NCBI RefSeq assembly: GCF_032163505.1
Contig: NZ_CP134147.1
Span: 1,206,501-1,270,500 of the forward strand
Source of the DNA: Streptococcus parasanguinis
Lineage (GTDB): Bacteria; Bacillota; Bacilli; Lactobacillales; Streptococcaceae
Direction of reading: 5' to 3'
DNA length: 64,000 nucleotides
The stretch's first letter is position 1. The number at the start of each line of letters is the position of its first letter. This document shows positions 46,507-54,537 of the stretch, one piece after another. The notes under the pieces were generated by a model, which saw only the letters and a list, made by a program, of their open reading frames with translations, was not told the origin of the DNA and made no database searches. The position numbers were made by a program, and so were the translations under genes.

Positions 46507-48492
46507 TTATTTAACGTGTTTCTTAAGATCTTCTTGTGCTTTTTTATTTGACTCTGCTTGTTCTTTTTGCCATTTTTCAAGGGCTTTGTTGTAATCAGCA
46601 CTTGTCACAGCTTTGTCTTGGAGTTTCATTCCTTTGTAGATCACGTGGTCTTTTCCTTTACCACCAGTCCATGCAAATGGAGCTGAGAATGGTTCGATAC
46701 GTGTCAAGAATGGACGTCCAGTTGATGAAGAAGTTGGCATAACAAGGGCGCTATCAGTCAACCAAGCTTGCGCAGCCGCATATTTTTCATAGCGTTTGTT
46801 GACGTCTTGTGTTTCTGCACCAGCATCTTTGATCATCTTTTCAAAGTCGTACAGACCAACTTTTTTAGCTGCTTCATTGTTTTCACTTGGGTCAAATCCA
46901 AGGAAAGTCTTAGTATTTTCACCAGATGAAGCTTTCAAGATATCCATGTAAGTTGATGGGTCTTGGTAGTCAGGGCTCCATCCAACATTATCAGAGAGAT
47001 CCCAGTCTTCGCCAGCCGCATTTGGTGCAAAGAGGGTCACATTTTGAAGGTCTTCTTTCGAAAGCATTTGGATATCGATGACGACATTTTCTTTACCAAG
47101 CGCTTCTTCAACTGATTGTTTGAAAGATTGCACCCGTTGAACTCTTGATGGAGTGGTTTGGTCCACAGGCATATCGATGTGAATTGGGAATTTCACACCA
47201 TCTGCTTCCAAGGCAGTCTTCGCTTTTGCAAACTCTTCCTTCGCTTTCTTCGCATCGAAGAGACCGTTTTGACCATCATCTAGTTTAGTAGATTTCCACT
47301 CATCTCCATAGGTATCCAATTGTGTTTTCACCATTTCACCAAAGGTCTTACCATTAGCTTGGACAAATGTTGGTGGAATGTAGAGGTTACGGATGATCTT
47401 GCTTGCTCCGTCTTTTCCGTTCAATTGAGCAGCATAAACTTCACGGTTGAAGGCAAAGCTGATCGCTTGACGGAAGTCCTTGTTCAAGAGGGCTTTCTTA
47501 GTAGATTGTTTTTCTTCATCGGTCTTTTTAGCTGTGTGTTTGTAAGATTGACGGTCTATGTTGGTACCAATGACATAAGAAGCAGCATCTTGAGGAGTGT
47601 AGGTGATTTCATCTTTAAATTCTTTGGCTTGCTCTGAGTAACCAGATCCAGTTGGGAAGAGTTTTGCCAAGCTAAGAGCATTTTCACCGAATGATTTCGC
47701 CAGTTTACTTTGGTCTTGTCCATCGTAGAATTCCAATTTTACATCTGAGACGTAGACCTTGTCTTTATCCCAGTAGTTTTCATTCTTGGTCATTTCGATA
47801 GAAGATTTTGAAGTAAAGCTCTTCAAGATGTAAGGACCATTGTAAAGAAGGGAGCTGGTGTCACTTGCTTGAGCGAATTTATCCCCTTTTGATTTCACGA
47901 ATTTTTCGTTGACAGGGAAAGTGATCCCAAGAGTCAATTTAGAGTTCCAGTAAGATTCTGGTTGGTTCAAAGTGATTTGAAGGGTATGATCATCAACTGC
48001 TTTTACTCCTACAGCTGAGAAATCTTTATTTTTACCACTGACGTAGTCATTCAAGCCTTTGATAGAATCTTGGATGATGTAGAGCATTTCTGATTTGTTA
48101 TCAGCCGCATATTTGATCCCTGTGACGAAATCTTTAGCTGTTACATCCGCATACTCTTCGCCTTCTGAATCATACCATTTAGCATCGTCACGAAGTTTAT
48201 AAGTATAAGTCAAGCCATCTTGCGAAACTGTCCAATCTTTTGCAAGAGATGGAATCAAGTTACCGTATTTGTCATTTTCAAACAAGCCATCAATCAAGTT
48301 TCCTGTGATATCGTGGGTTGCTGCTTTACCAGATGTGATATAGTTCAAGTTTTCAGGCTCCGTCTCATAGACATATGAGAATTTTTGGCCGTTGCTTGAG
48401 CTAGATGATTTAGAACCACCAGAACAAGCCGCTAGGATACCTGCTGAAAGGAGAGCAACTCCCGCAAGTGCAATGACATTTCTTTTTTTCAT
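46507..48492 (-). CDS. Oligopeptide ABC transporter substrate-binding lipoprotein
   Basis: The 661-aa protein has a lipoprotein signal with lipobox GILAACSGG and the SBP_bac_5 fold (KFSYVYETEPENLNY near the start). It belongs to the AliA/AliB/SarA group of streptococcal OppA proteins, which feed peptides to an Opp permease and sense peptides in competence. No permease or ATPase gene is next to it, so it would share one encoded elsewhere, as AliB does. The start at 48492 follows AAGGAG. Confidence 0.92.
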   Translation of the reverse strand: MKKRNVIALAGVALLSAGILAACSGGSKSSSSSNGQKFSYVYETEPENLNYITSGKAATHDITGNLIDGLFENDKYGNLIPSLAKDWTVSQDGLTYTYKLRDDAKWYDSEGEEYADVTAKDFVTGIKYAADNKSEMLYIIQDSIKGLNDYVSGKNKDFSAVGVKAVDDHTLQITLNQPESYWNSKLTLGITFPVNEKFVKSKGDKFAQASDTSSLLYNGPYILKSFTSKSSIEMTKNENYWDKDKVYVSDVKLEFYDGQDQSKLAKSFGENALSLAKLFPTGSGYSEQAKEFKDEITYTPQDAASYVIGTNIDRQSYKHTAKKTDEEKQSTKKALLNKDFRQAISFAFNREVYAAQLNGKDGASKIIRNLYIPPTFVQANGKTFGEMVKTQLDTYGDEWKSTKLDDGQNGLFDAKKAKEEFAKAKTALEADGVKFPIHIDMPVDQTTPSRVQRVQSFKQSVEEALGKENVVIDIQMLSKEDLQNVTLFAPNAAGEDWDLSDNVGWSPDYQDPSTYMDILKASSGENTKTFLGFDPSENNEAAKKVGLYDFEKMIKDAGAETQDVNKRYEKYAAAQAWLTDSALVMPTSSSTGRPFLTRIEPFSAPFAWTGGKGKDHVIYKGMKLQDKAVTSADYNKALEKWQKEQAESNKKAQEDLKKHVK

Positions 48493-48528
48493 GTAAAACT
48501 CCTTAAGAAATTTTAAGTTTATTTTAAG

Positions 48529-48557
48529 ATTATACCACAAAGATTTTCAGAAGAAAA
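48529..48557 (-). promoter_or_regulatory. Promoter of the peptide-binding lipoprotein gene
   Basis: An extended -10 element (TGGTATAAT, hexamer at 48529-48534) with a weak -35 TTTTCT (48552-48557) lies on the minus strand. Confidence 0.6.
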
Positions 48558-48632
48558 GAATTTTCAGAAAATTTTAGTTTATAAAAAAACTACTCCGGAG
48601 AGTAGTTATCAATTTAACTTTAAGACTTATTT

Positions 48633-48908
48633 GAGACTTTCCTTAGGTGAGTACGGACGTTAGGTGAAATTATCCAGTGGATGATTTCAGCAATCCAGGA
48701 AGTTCCATGACTTATCCAAGATACAAAGGGTGTCTGCGGATAAAGTCAAAATAGGAAGTTTGACGAAGAATCTTTCGATTCTAGGAGAACTTATCTTTTT
48801 GACACAATCCGCAACCCGTGTTCAATTAGTTTTGAACCTAAAGTTTCAAAACTCCCGAGTGCTTGAAATGATTCTATTTCAAGCACTTTTCTCACAGCAG
48901 AAAGTCTC
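48633..48908. repeat. Repeat family 2, copy B (276 bp, reverse orientation)
   Basis: It is bounded by GAGACTTTC and GAAAGTCTC. The right part matches copy A (20888-21025) in reverse, including the 12-bp stem AGTGCTTGAAAT/ATTTCAAGCACT, where base changes against copy A are compensated on the other arm. The middle is longer than in copy A and holds further short inverted repeats. The rest of the 534-bp gap (48493-49026) has the lipoprotein promoter and no gene. Confidence 0.75.
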
Positions 48909-49026
48909 AGTTTTGATTTGAAAAACTATAAGGACTAGATATTTTATAAAAAAATTTCTTATGTTATTTTCTAAGAAAAAACATTGTTTTCTTTCTAAAA
49001 ATAGTTCACAAAAGTAGATCCAATTT

Positions 49027-50064
49027 TTAATCTACTAAGTCGCTCTTGAGGTAGGCATCGACCATGCGCTCTGTTGCGACTACAGAATCCAAGTGGGTCC
49101 GCTCATATGAGTGGCTAGATTCGATTCCTGCCCCGAGAAGAGCGTGTTTGACTTCTGCTCCTGCGCTCATAGCTGCAGAGGCATCTGATCCATAGAAAGG
49201 ATAGATATCCAACTTACAAGGGATTTCTTGGGCTTTTGCCAAGGCTACCAAATGCTGACGGAATTCGTAATGATATGGTCCAGAAGCGTCTTTGACACAG
49301 ATGGATACCGTGTATTCATCCGTCGCTTGATCATCTCCCATAGCTCCCATGTCCACTGCCAAGTATTCGACTACTTCAGCTGGAATACTAGAATTAGCAC
49401 CATGCCCCACTTCTTCAAAGACTGAAAAGGCAAAGGTGGTCGTTACTGGCAATTGGATCTGTTCTTCCTTGTACACGCGCAAAAGATTCAAGAGAATCGC
49501 CGCACTCACCTTGTCATCTAAGTGACGAGATTTGATAAAGCCGGTATCTGTCACAATGGTCCGGGGATCAAAGCTGACAAAATCACCCACTTCAATGCCA
49601 AGGGCACGGGTTTCTTTTTCATTGGTTACTTTTTCATCCAGACGGACTTCCATATTGTCCTGGGTCCGCTCGACAGTCCCTGCATCCTTGTAGACATGGC
49701 AAGAAGTCTGATGGACCAAAATCGTCCCAGAATGGGTCTTTCCGGTATTGGCTACATGGACCGTACAATTTTCCCCTTCAATCATATTCCATGGAAAACC
49801 ACCGATACGGTCCAACTTGAGACGGCCATCTGGTTTCACCGCGCGGACAATAGCCCCCAAGGTATCCACATGGGCTGTGACATAGCGTTGTTTGTCTGTG
49901 ATCACACCAGGCACGGTTACATTCACGCCGCCCTTAGCAGTCCGAGTTACTTCGTACCCAAAGCCTTCAATGGTTTTGACCAAGTAGTCCGCGATCTCAC
50001 ATGTATAACCGGTCGGGGAAGGAATGGCTGTCAATTCCTGTAAATAAGTCACTGTCTGATTCAT
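49027..50064 (-). CDS. M42-family metallo-aminopeptidase
   Basis: The 345-aa cytoplasmic enzyme has the M42 metal sites: TAHVDTLGA, SRHLDDKVSA (bridging Asp) and VFEEVGHGA (catalytic Glu pair), with a late His in SSHSYERTHLDS. M42 enzymes form dodecamers and trim peptides from the N-terminus; in streptococci this group includes PepA-type glutamyl aminopeptidases and endoglucanase-misnamed proteins. It fits with the peptide uptake and PepX genes nearby. Confidence 0.9.
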   Translation of the reverse strand: MNQTVTYLQELTAIPSPTGYTCEIADYLVKTIEGFGYEVTRTAKGGVNVTVPGVITDKQRYVTAHVDTLGAIVRAVKPDGRLKLDRIGGFPWNMIEGENCTVHVANTGKTHSGTILVHQTSCHVYKDAGTVERTQDNMEVRLDEKVTNEKETRALGIEVGDFVSFDPRTIVTDTGFIKSRHLDDKVSAAILLNLLRVYKEEQIQLPVTTTFAFSVFEEVGHGANSSIPAEVVEYLAVDMGAMGDDQATDEYTVSICVKDASGPYHYEFRQHLVALAKAQEIPCKLDIYPFYGSDASAAMSAGAEVKHALLGAGIESSHSYERTHLDSVVATERMVDAYLKSDLVD

Positions 50065-50130
50065 AATGCCTCCAAATGTGTTTTTCTTTATTCTAGCATG
50101 AAATAGGTGGAATAGCTAGAGGAGAGAGGG

Positions 50131-50577
50131 TTATAGGGTGAGGTTTTTCAACTCTTCCCGCACTTGCATTAAGAGAAGGCCTAGCTTGTTCTTCCCAGAG
50201 CCATCTCCCCCATCAGCCCAGTAAGCGTCGTTCTGCGTATGTTCAATGATGATGGCGTCTCCTGTCGAGAGCAATTCTTTTGCGATTTCTGGATGTTGGC
50301 TAAATTTCATTCGCAGAGCCTGGAGCATCACTTTATCTTTGATCTCTTCCCAATCTGATCTCAAGGGATTTTGACAATTGCGTCCCTCCAAAGCAGCATC
50401 CATTGGAGATGCTATCTGACGAATTTTCTCTTGAATTTCAGGCACTAAAAACTTTTGTGCTTAAAAATAATGCTCTGATGTTGGCCAGATTCTGCTACCG
50501 TCTGAAAAAGGGTAGGGAGCAAAATTGGACATAAAACCATACTCATCATGTACTTTATAAAATTTAATTTCTTTCAC
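50131..50577 (-). pseudogene. NADAR-family protein, interrupted by a stop codon
   Basis: A 148-codon frame starts at GTG 50577 (after GAGG) and encodes VKEIKFYKVHDEYGFMSNF, a typical NADAR/YbiA start. An in-frame TAA at 50461-50463 comes right after TSEHYF, where the family normally has Gln (HYFQAQKF), so a single C to T change is enough. The rest continues AQKFLVPEI and ends with HTQNDAYWADGGDGSG, the conserved C-terminal motif. NADAR enzymes act on ADP-ribose-linked substrates, including removal of ADP-ribose from guanine in DNA. It overlaps the preceding gene by 14 bp. The C-terminal part alone is unlikely to work. Confidence 0.82.
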
Positions 50578-51208
50578 CTTTATCCTCGATTCCAAAATCT
50601 CCCAATGATTTTTGATTTTCTTTTAATAACTGTGTCACATAATCAGGCTCTACCTTGAGGAATAGTTTCAAGGTATCATGAATTCGCCAATAATTTTCTT
50701 CAGGTTTGTCCATAATAGTTGAAAGGAAGTGTTTGAGGTAGGGGATGTATTCAGAAAAGCCATTATCTTCAACTAGATAGTAAAAATATGAAAGATCATA
50801 ATAACCTTTTTCCGCCTGCTCTATAATTTTGCAGACATAAGGGAATATGTCTTGCCTTGCTGTATCGCCATCACCTCTATCTGACTGATTGGCCCAATAG
50901 CTAGTAAGAGCATCTAATATAATTCGATTTGTATCATCATAACTATATAGCCGATGAGGAATATAGCCTTCCAATTTCCCTTCAACAAACATCTGAGTCA
51001 GAATATTAAAGCCTTCCTTTATTCCCCAAATAGTCAACAATCGAGAGGATTTATAGCGCAAAAAATCATCATCACTATCTAATAAAGAAGTCAATTTTTC
51101 AATTGTTTCTTCCGGAATATCTTCCAAGTCTACTTCTTCGAGTAGATCTGTATAATCCACATCGTTTGGAACTGTGTAAAATAAATCTTCTAATTCTTTA
51201 TTGTTCAT
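50564..51208 (-). CDS. HEAT-repeat-like protein, candidate immunity protein
   Basis: The 214-aa acidic protein is predicted to be all helical. The segment DSDDDFLRYKSSRLLTIWG looks like a HEAT-type repeat, and two more helical pairs follow. It has no signal peptide. It lies at the end of the toxin-tail/immunity array and overlaps the NADAR gene, so I infer an immunity or related role. I do not recognise a named family. Confidence 0.65.
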   Translation of the reverse strand: MNNKELEDLFYTVPNDVDYTDLLEEVDLEDIPEETIEKLTSLLDSDDDFLRYKSSRLLTIWGIKEGFNILTQMFVEGKLEGYIPHRLYSYDDTNRIILDALTSYWANQSDRGDGDTARQDIFPYVCKIIEQAEKGYYDLSYFYYLVEDNGFSEYIPYLKHFLSTIMDKPEENYWRIHDTLKLFLKVEPDYVTQLLKENQKSLGDFGIEDKGERN

Positions 51209-51241
51209 CGCTTTTCCATTATTTGGGGAATTACTTCAACG

Positions 51242-51622
51242 TCAATCCTCTATCATTAGCGGAAAAATATCGTCCCCTCTGTACATTTTATCTTCCATTT
51301 CTTTCCACTCAATCACTAGTTTATACAGTTCATCAGTTGAAATAAAACATGGCGCACCTAATATTTCTTCCTCAAATTGGAAGTAAACTTCTGTTATTTC
51401 TTTTCCAATTTCGATTCCCAACATATTACCATCAAAAGCATACTCTTCCATCTTCCCAGTAATTACACTCTCCAAAGCTTCTCGAACATGCAGATAAAAA
51501 TTATGAACCTCAGAATTTAAAAAGTCTGACAGCGTTTGAAATTTTTGATCTATAAATTTCAAAACTAACAATATATCATTTTCTTCATTTCCAAAAACCA
51601 CAACTGAATATATTCTCTTCAT
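51242..51622 (-). CDS. Candidate immunity protein for the toxin remnant at 51.7 kb
   Basis: The 126-aa acidic protein begins MKRIYSVVVFGNEENDILL and has no membrane segment. The start at 51622 follows GAGGTAAG. It begins 23 bp after the stop codon of a toxin-tail remnant (51645-51797), the usual position of an immunity gene. The true partner may be encoded elsewhere. Family not recognised. Confidence 0.65.
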   Translation of the reverse strand: MKRIYSVVVFGNEENDILLVLKFIDQKFQTLSDFLNSEVHNFYLHVREALESVITGKMEEYAFDGNMLGIEIGKEITEVYFQFEEEILGAPCFISTDELYKLVIEWKEMEDKMYRGDDIFPLMIED

Positions 51623-51644
51623 TAATCTTACCTCTAAATTCATT

Positions 51645-51797
51645 TTATTCCCTTGGAAATGCTGAGATAATTTTTCCATCAGATTCTCTTATATACATTC
51701 CAATCTTTAATCCATTACTACTTTTTCCAATGTACTTATTGCCCTGAGCTAAAACTTTATTAGAATATGCCTCATTAATGGTATTGGAATTCTGTCA
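51645..51797 (-). pseudogene. Remnant of a toxin C-terminal end
   Basis: An open frame without start codon encodes about 50 residues ending NGLKIGMYIRESDGKIISAF then PRE and a stop. The ending G-x-I-x-SAFP is often seen at the end of RNase-type polymorphic toxins. Upstream the frame is closed by a stop, so only the last part of the toxin domain is left. The immunity gene at 51622 follows directly. Confidence 0.55.
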
Positions 51798-51844
51798 ATA
51801 TTTTGGACACATTTTCGGAGCGATTCATTTAGTCCACTTAAAGT

Positions 51845-51890
51845 AAAAACAGGAATTTGTCTACAACTAATAGTATATAAACAAATTCCT
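51845..51890 (-). terminator. Terminator between two array modules
   Basis: A 10-bp perfect stem (51851-51860 with 51881-51890) is followed by a run of five T after one G on the minus strand. It lies 40 bp past the stop of the immunity pseudogene at 51930. Confidence 0.7.
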
Positions 51891-51929
51891 TACAAGTTAT
51901 TTCAATGGTGACACATAATCATCTGGAAG

Positions 51930-52319
51930 TTAGCCTTCAGATTCAATCCACTGTTTCTCAGCAATTGGAATTAATCTTTCAAGTTCTTCATGAGTAAATA
52001 ACTCTCTAGTTTCAGGTAAATCAATTAATGATGTGGGACTCTCTTCTATGAATCGTTTCTCACTAGCTTTCTTTTCTTCTTCTGTCGGTGGCCAACAATC
52101 GTTCTGCGCTTTAAAATCAATTTCATGTGCCGACCTCTTGCCTAATAAGTATTCGTTAAAATCAGAAGGATTAATTTCAAAGATACGACGAACTGAAGCT
52201 ACTCCAAACTCTCCAAAAGTGTAGTATTTTCCTTCATGTGTTCGAAAATCATATCCCTTCGGTGACTCAATCTTATCAAAGGCATCAAATTCTTCCCATG
52301 TTATTTTAGTTAAACTCGT
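51930..52319 (-). pseudogene. Candidate immunity gene with ACG in place of its start codon
   Basis: A 129-codon frame reads (ACG) S L T K I T W E E F D A F and continues without stop to 51930. GGAGG lies 8 nt ahead of the ACG at 52317-52319, the ideal distance, and the stop of the toxin fragment lies between. There is no ATG, GTG or TTG in frame nearby, so the original ATG was most likely lost by a T to C change. The protein is acidic, without signal peptide (TREL, EELERLIPIAEKQWIESEG at the end). It may be made weakly from ACG. Confidence 0.65.
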
Positions 52320-52320
52320 T

Positions 52321-52509
52321 CTAGTCGCCTCCTAATTTTCTAATTGTAAATTCTCCCCACGGAACTTCATCAATGATTGCTTCTGGCATATTTCCTGGGA
52401 AGGTTTGTCCTCCTGGTTTCCAAAAATCTTCAAAAGCAGATGCTTCATTTCCGCTTGGAATTCTTGTATGAGATTGATGAAATGCTTCTAATTTTAAAAT
52501 TTGATGCAT
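52321..52509 (-). CDS. Orphan toxin C-terminal fragment
   Basis: The 62-aa frame (MHQILKLEAFHQSHTRIPSG, later EVPWGEFTIRKLGGD) starts 3 bp after the stop of the preceding immunity gene and ends at the ribosome site of the next immunity gene. It has no signal and no full domain. Its place between immunity genes suggests the last part of a toxin whose front is lost. The fold is not recognised. Confidence 0.5.
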   Translation of the reverse strand: MHQILKLEAFHQSHTRIPSGNEASAFEDFWKPGGQTFPGNMPEAIIDEVPWGEFTIRKLGGD

Positions 52510-52512
52510 TTA

Positions 52513-52818
52513 CTATGATTCCAAGTTTTCTATTTGATTTAAAAGCTCCCATAATCTATTATTGTAGGCTTCAATTTCTTCATTAATTTTTAGTCGTTCC
52601 AAATAATCATTCTTCCAAACAAAAAAGTCTGATAGACCTCCTCTTGGAGGATAAAGGATATCTTTAATTTCTCTTATTGTAGGGAGTGAGTCACCATTTT
52701 CCAATGCACATTCTAATCCTTGTAGAAATGAAATTTGTACATGAATTGTCCCATCATTGTATTGATTTAATAGTGGTAATATTAATTTGATATTATCTAA
52801 TAATTCTTTTCGTTTCAT
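52513..52818 (-). CDS. Immunity protein for the orphan ART-like toxin tail
   Basis: The 101-aa helical protein begins MKRKELLDNIKLILPLLNQY and holds YPPRGGLSDFFVWKNDYLER. The ATG at 52818 follows GAGGAAAG. It lies 11 bp after the stop of the toxin tail at 52830, as a cognate immunity gene would. No membrane segment is present, so it should neutralise the toxin in the cytoplasm. The family is one I have seen beside similar toxin tails, but I cannot name it. Confidence 0.7.
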   Translation of the reverse strand: MKRKELLDNIKLILPLLNQYNDGTIHVQISFLQGLECALENGDSLPTIREIKDILYPPRGGLSDFFVWKNDYLERLKINEEIEAYNNRLWELLNQIENLES

Positions 52819-52829
52819 TTCTTTCCTCA

Positions 52830-53612
52830 CTAATTTAATGGTTTTGAGCTAATAACCTCTACACCTTCTATTTTCCACGGAGTTTCAATAAAAATTTGTT
52901 CATATTCCAAACCACCTTGATAGATGCCTCCTTGACTCGCAACAGGTCCTCTGTATATTGTTGTGCCAGCTGGTATTTTTATTTCGTAAACTGTATTTAA
53001 AGGAGAGCTGCCAGTGTAGTTTCCTGAACGATCTGTCCAAATTGGTTTTACTGCCGTATTTATTCTAACTTCTATCTCAGAATGTGGGGCTGATTCTGTA
53101 AACCATTGCCCTAGCGGATTGCTTTGGTCGCCAGTTCGGTATAATATTTTAGGAGACTTCAAAACTTCAACATCATACCGTCCCCCATAAAAATTAACAT
53201 TAGGCTGACCTCTTAAATCATTTAGTGGACCAGGATTTGTATATGAATTATATTCATAAGTTTGCAAATCGGGATATTTAGATCGAATATTATTTACTAC
53301 TGGTCCCTCAACATCTAAATTCTTAGGTGCAGGCTGAGGCTTGACTACCGGCTGAAGCCTCGTGGTTGAAAAGTCTTTAAACCCTGAACTCTCCCTCGCA
53401 AGCCTGCTTTCTTCTATATTTCGTAAAATATGTTCACGCTCATAAGGTCTCGTGGTTTCTGTTATAGTTTTACCATTGATATCTACCTTATGGTTCACCT
53501 CAGGAATTACTGGTTTCCTATTGAAGACAGGAATCTTCCCTTTTACCTTACTATATACATCCAAGAACGTTGTATAGGGTTTATTGTAGTACTGATTATA
53601 TCCAACATAAGT
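52830..53612 (-). pseudogene. Orphan toxin C-terminal module, ART/NADase-like
   Basis: The frame opens in the shared pre-toxin segment (YVGYNQYYNKPYTTFLDVYS) but has no proper start or upstream toxin part; a TTG at 53564 is the only near start. A spacer then leads to a toxin domain with ILYRTGDQSNPLGQWFTES, VYEIKIPAGTTIYRGPVAS and GGLEYEQIFIE. This order of motifs resembles ADP-ribosyltransferase/TNT-like NAD-consuming toxins. It ends 11 bp ahead of its immunity gene. As an orphan cassette it could enter the full toxin by recombination through the shared segment. Confidence 0.65.
53501..53611 (-). repeat. 111-bp pre-toxin repeat, copy 1
   Basis: This stretch is identical to 54981-55091 over 111 bp. 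It encodes the pre-toxin linker with YNQYYNKP and KGKIPVFNRKPVIP on the minus strand. Confidence 0.95.
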
Positions 53613-53651
53613 GGTTACCTTAAGGTAGCTCCTTAAAACTTTGTCCTATTT

Positions 53652-53999
53652 TTAATTTTCTACTATGTAAACTTGAAAACTCTTGACCTTACTGCCAACA
53701 ACATGCTTTTCAACATCGCATTCCCACCAAGGAAGAATATCTTCTTCCAAAATTTCTAAAAATAAGTCTTTAGATGATAAGTCATCTTTTAAGAAGCTAT
53801 CATAATTTTCAAGAATAAAGTTGTATTCTTCAGCTTTTATCCATGATAAGTCTGTCAGCCAATCTGTAATAGATGACCAATTATTGGCATCAGGAAGTCC
53901 GACATTTTTTTCAAGAAAACGAAATAGTTCTTCTTTGTTTTGGATCTGCTTCCCATCAAAATTTGCTACAAAGCCACTGAAAGGCAATCGATCTTGCAT
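53652..53999 (-). CDS. Barstar-like immunity protein
   Basis: The 115-aa acidic protein resembles barstar, the inhibitor of barnase-type RNases. It has NFDGKQIQNKEELFRFLEKN at the front, LPDANNWSSITDWLTDLSW (the barstar helix region) and a C-terminal strand SFQVYIVEN. The gene ahead of it (54071-54298) is a toxin fragment whose nuclease domain is gone, so this is an orphan immunity gene. It could still protect against RNases from neighbouring cells. Confidence 0.75.
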   Translation of the reverse strand: MQDRLPFSGFVANFDGKQIQNKEELFRFLEKNVGLPDANNWSSITDWLTDLSWIKAEEYNFILENYDSFLKDDLSSKDLFLEILEEDILPWWECDVEKHVVGSKVKSFQVYIVEN

Positions 54000-54070
54000 T
54001 TCAAGTTTCGTAATGTAATGAATTCTATTTTTCAGGATTTCAAACCTCTATTCTATTTTTTTAAAATGTT

Positions 54071-54298
54071 TTATAATGGTCTTCTGTTTTGAGTAAAATC
54101 TATTTTTGAATATCGATTTGAAAAAATAGGTTGATTCAAACTAAACTTGCTGGTTGCTGAGGAGGCCACATAACCTCCTACGATGTTCCCGATAAAGTTT
54201 GCGGTTTGAACATCTTCTTCGCTTCCACCTAGGAGTTTGGTCCCATGATAGACAACCTGACCACCTGTATAGAGATTTATTTCTCTTAGAATACAATA
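54071..54298 (-). pseudogene. Toxin fragment: pre-toxin region with the toxin domain deleted
   Basis: The frame encodes a glycine-rich segment (FIGNIVGGYVASSATSKFSL), then QPIFSNRYSKIDFTQ, followed by five residues and a stop. The linker FSNRYSKIDFTQ also occurs in the toxin at 54538 just before its catalytic domain, so the DNA for a complete toxin domain is missing here. A barstar-like gene follows 70 bp later. Confidence 0.65.
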
Positions 54299-54301
54299 TA
54301 A

Positions 54302-54535
54302 TTATACAAAGTCTAATTGAATAGTTTGATTGCTCTCCATTTTTTTAGCTGTATTAATAATATTTTCTATTTCTCTTTGAGTTATCGGAAGATTCTCATG
54401 AGGAGGCTCCCATTGTGTCATACTATCTTTATAAACAACAAATTTTTTATTGATCAGCAATTCTCCTTGTGCTTTTAAGAGGAAACCATTCTCTAAATCA
54501 AAAGTAATTGTTGATCTTGTTCCTGTAATTTTCAT
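54302..54535 (-). CDS. Imm74-like immunity protein
   Basis: The 77-aa protein starts MKITGTRSTITFDLENGFLL and has YKDSMTQWEPPHENLPIT, the pattern of the Imm74 family. It starts 2 bp after the stop of the toxin at 54538, so it is that toxin's cognate immunity protein. It is cytoplasmic. The call is from memory of the family pattern. Confidence 0.75.
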   Translation of the reverse strand: MKITGTRSTITFDLENGFLLKAQGELLINKKFVVYKDSMTQWEPPHENLPITQREIENIINTAKKMESNQTIQLDFV

Positions 54536-54537
54536 TT

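Noticed and set aside
51785-51850. Possible insertion-sequence end near the toxin remnant
   Set aside because: The stretch looks like a break point, but no transposase fragment and no matching inverted end could be found.
52033-52224. 63-codon plus-strand open frame in the toxin array
   Set aside because: It lies opposite the 129-codon minus-strand immunity frame (51930-52319), which has much better protein character.
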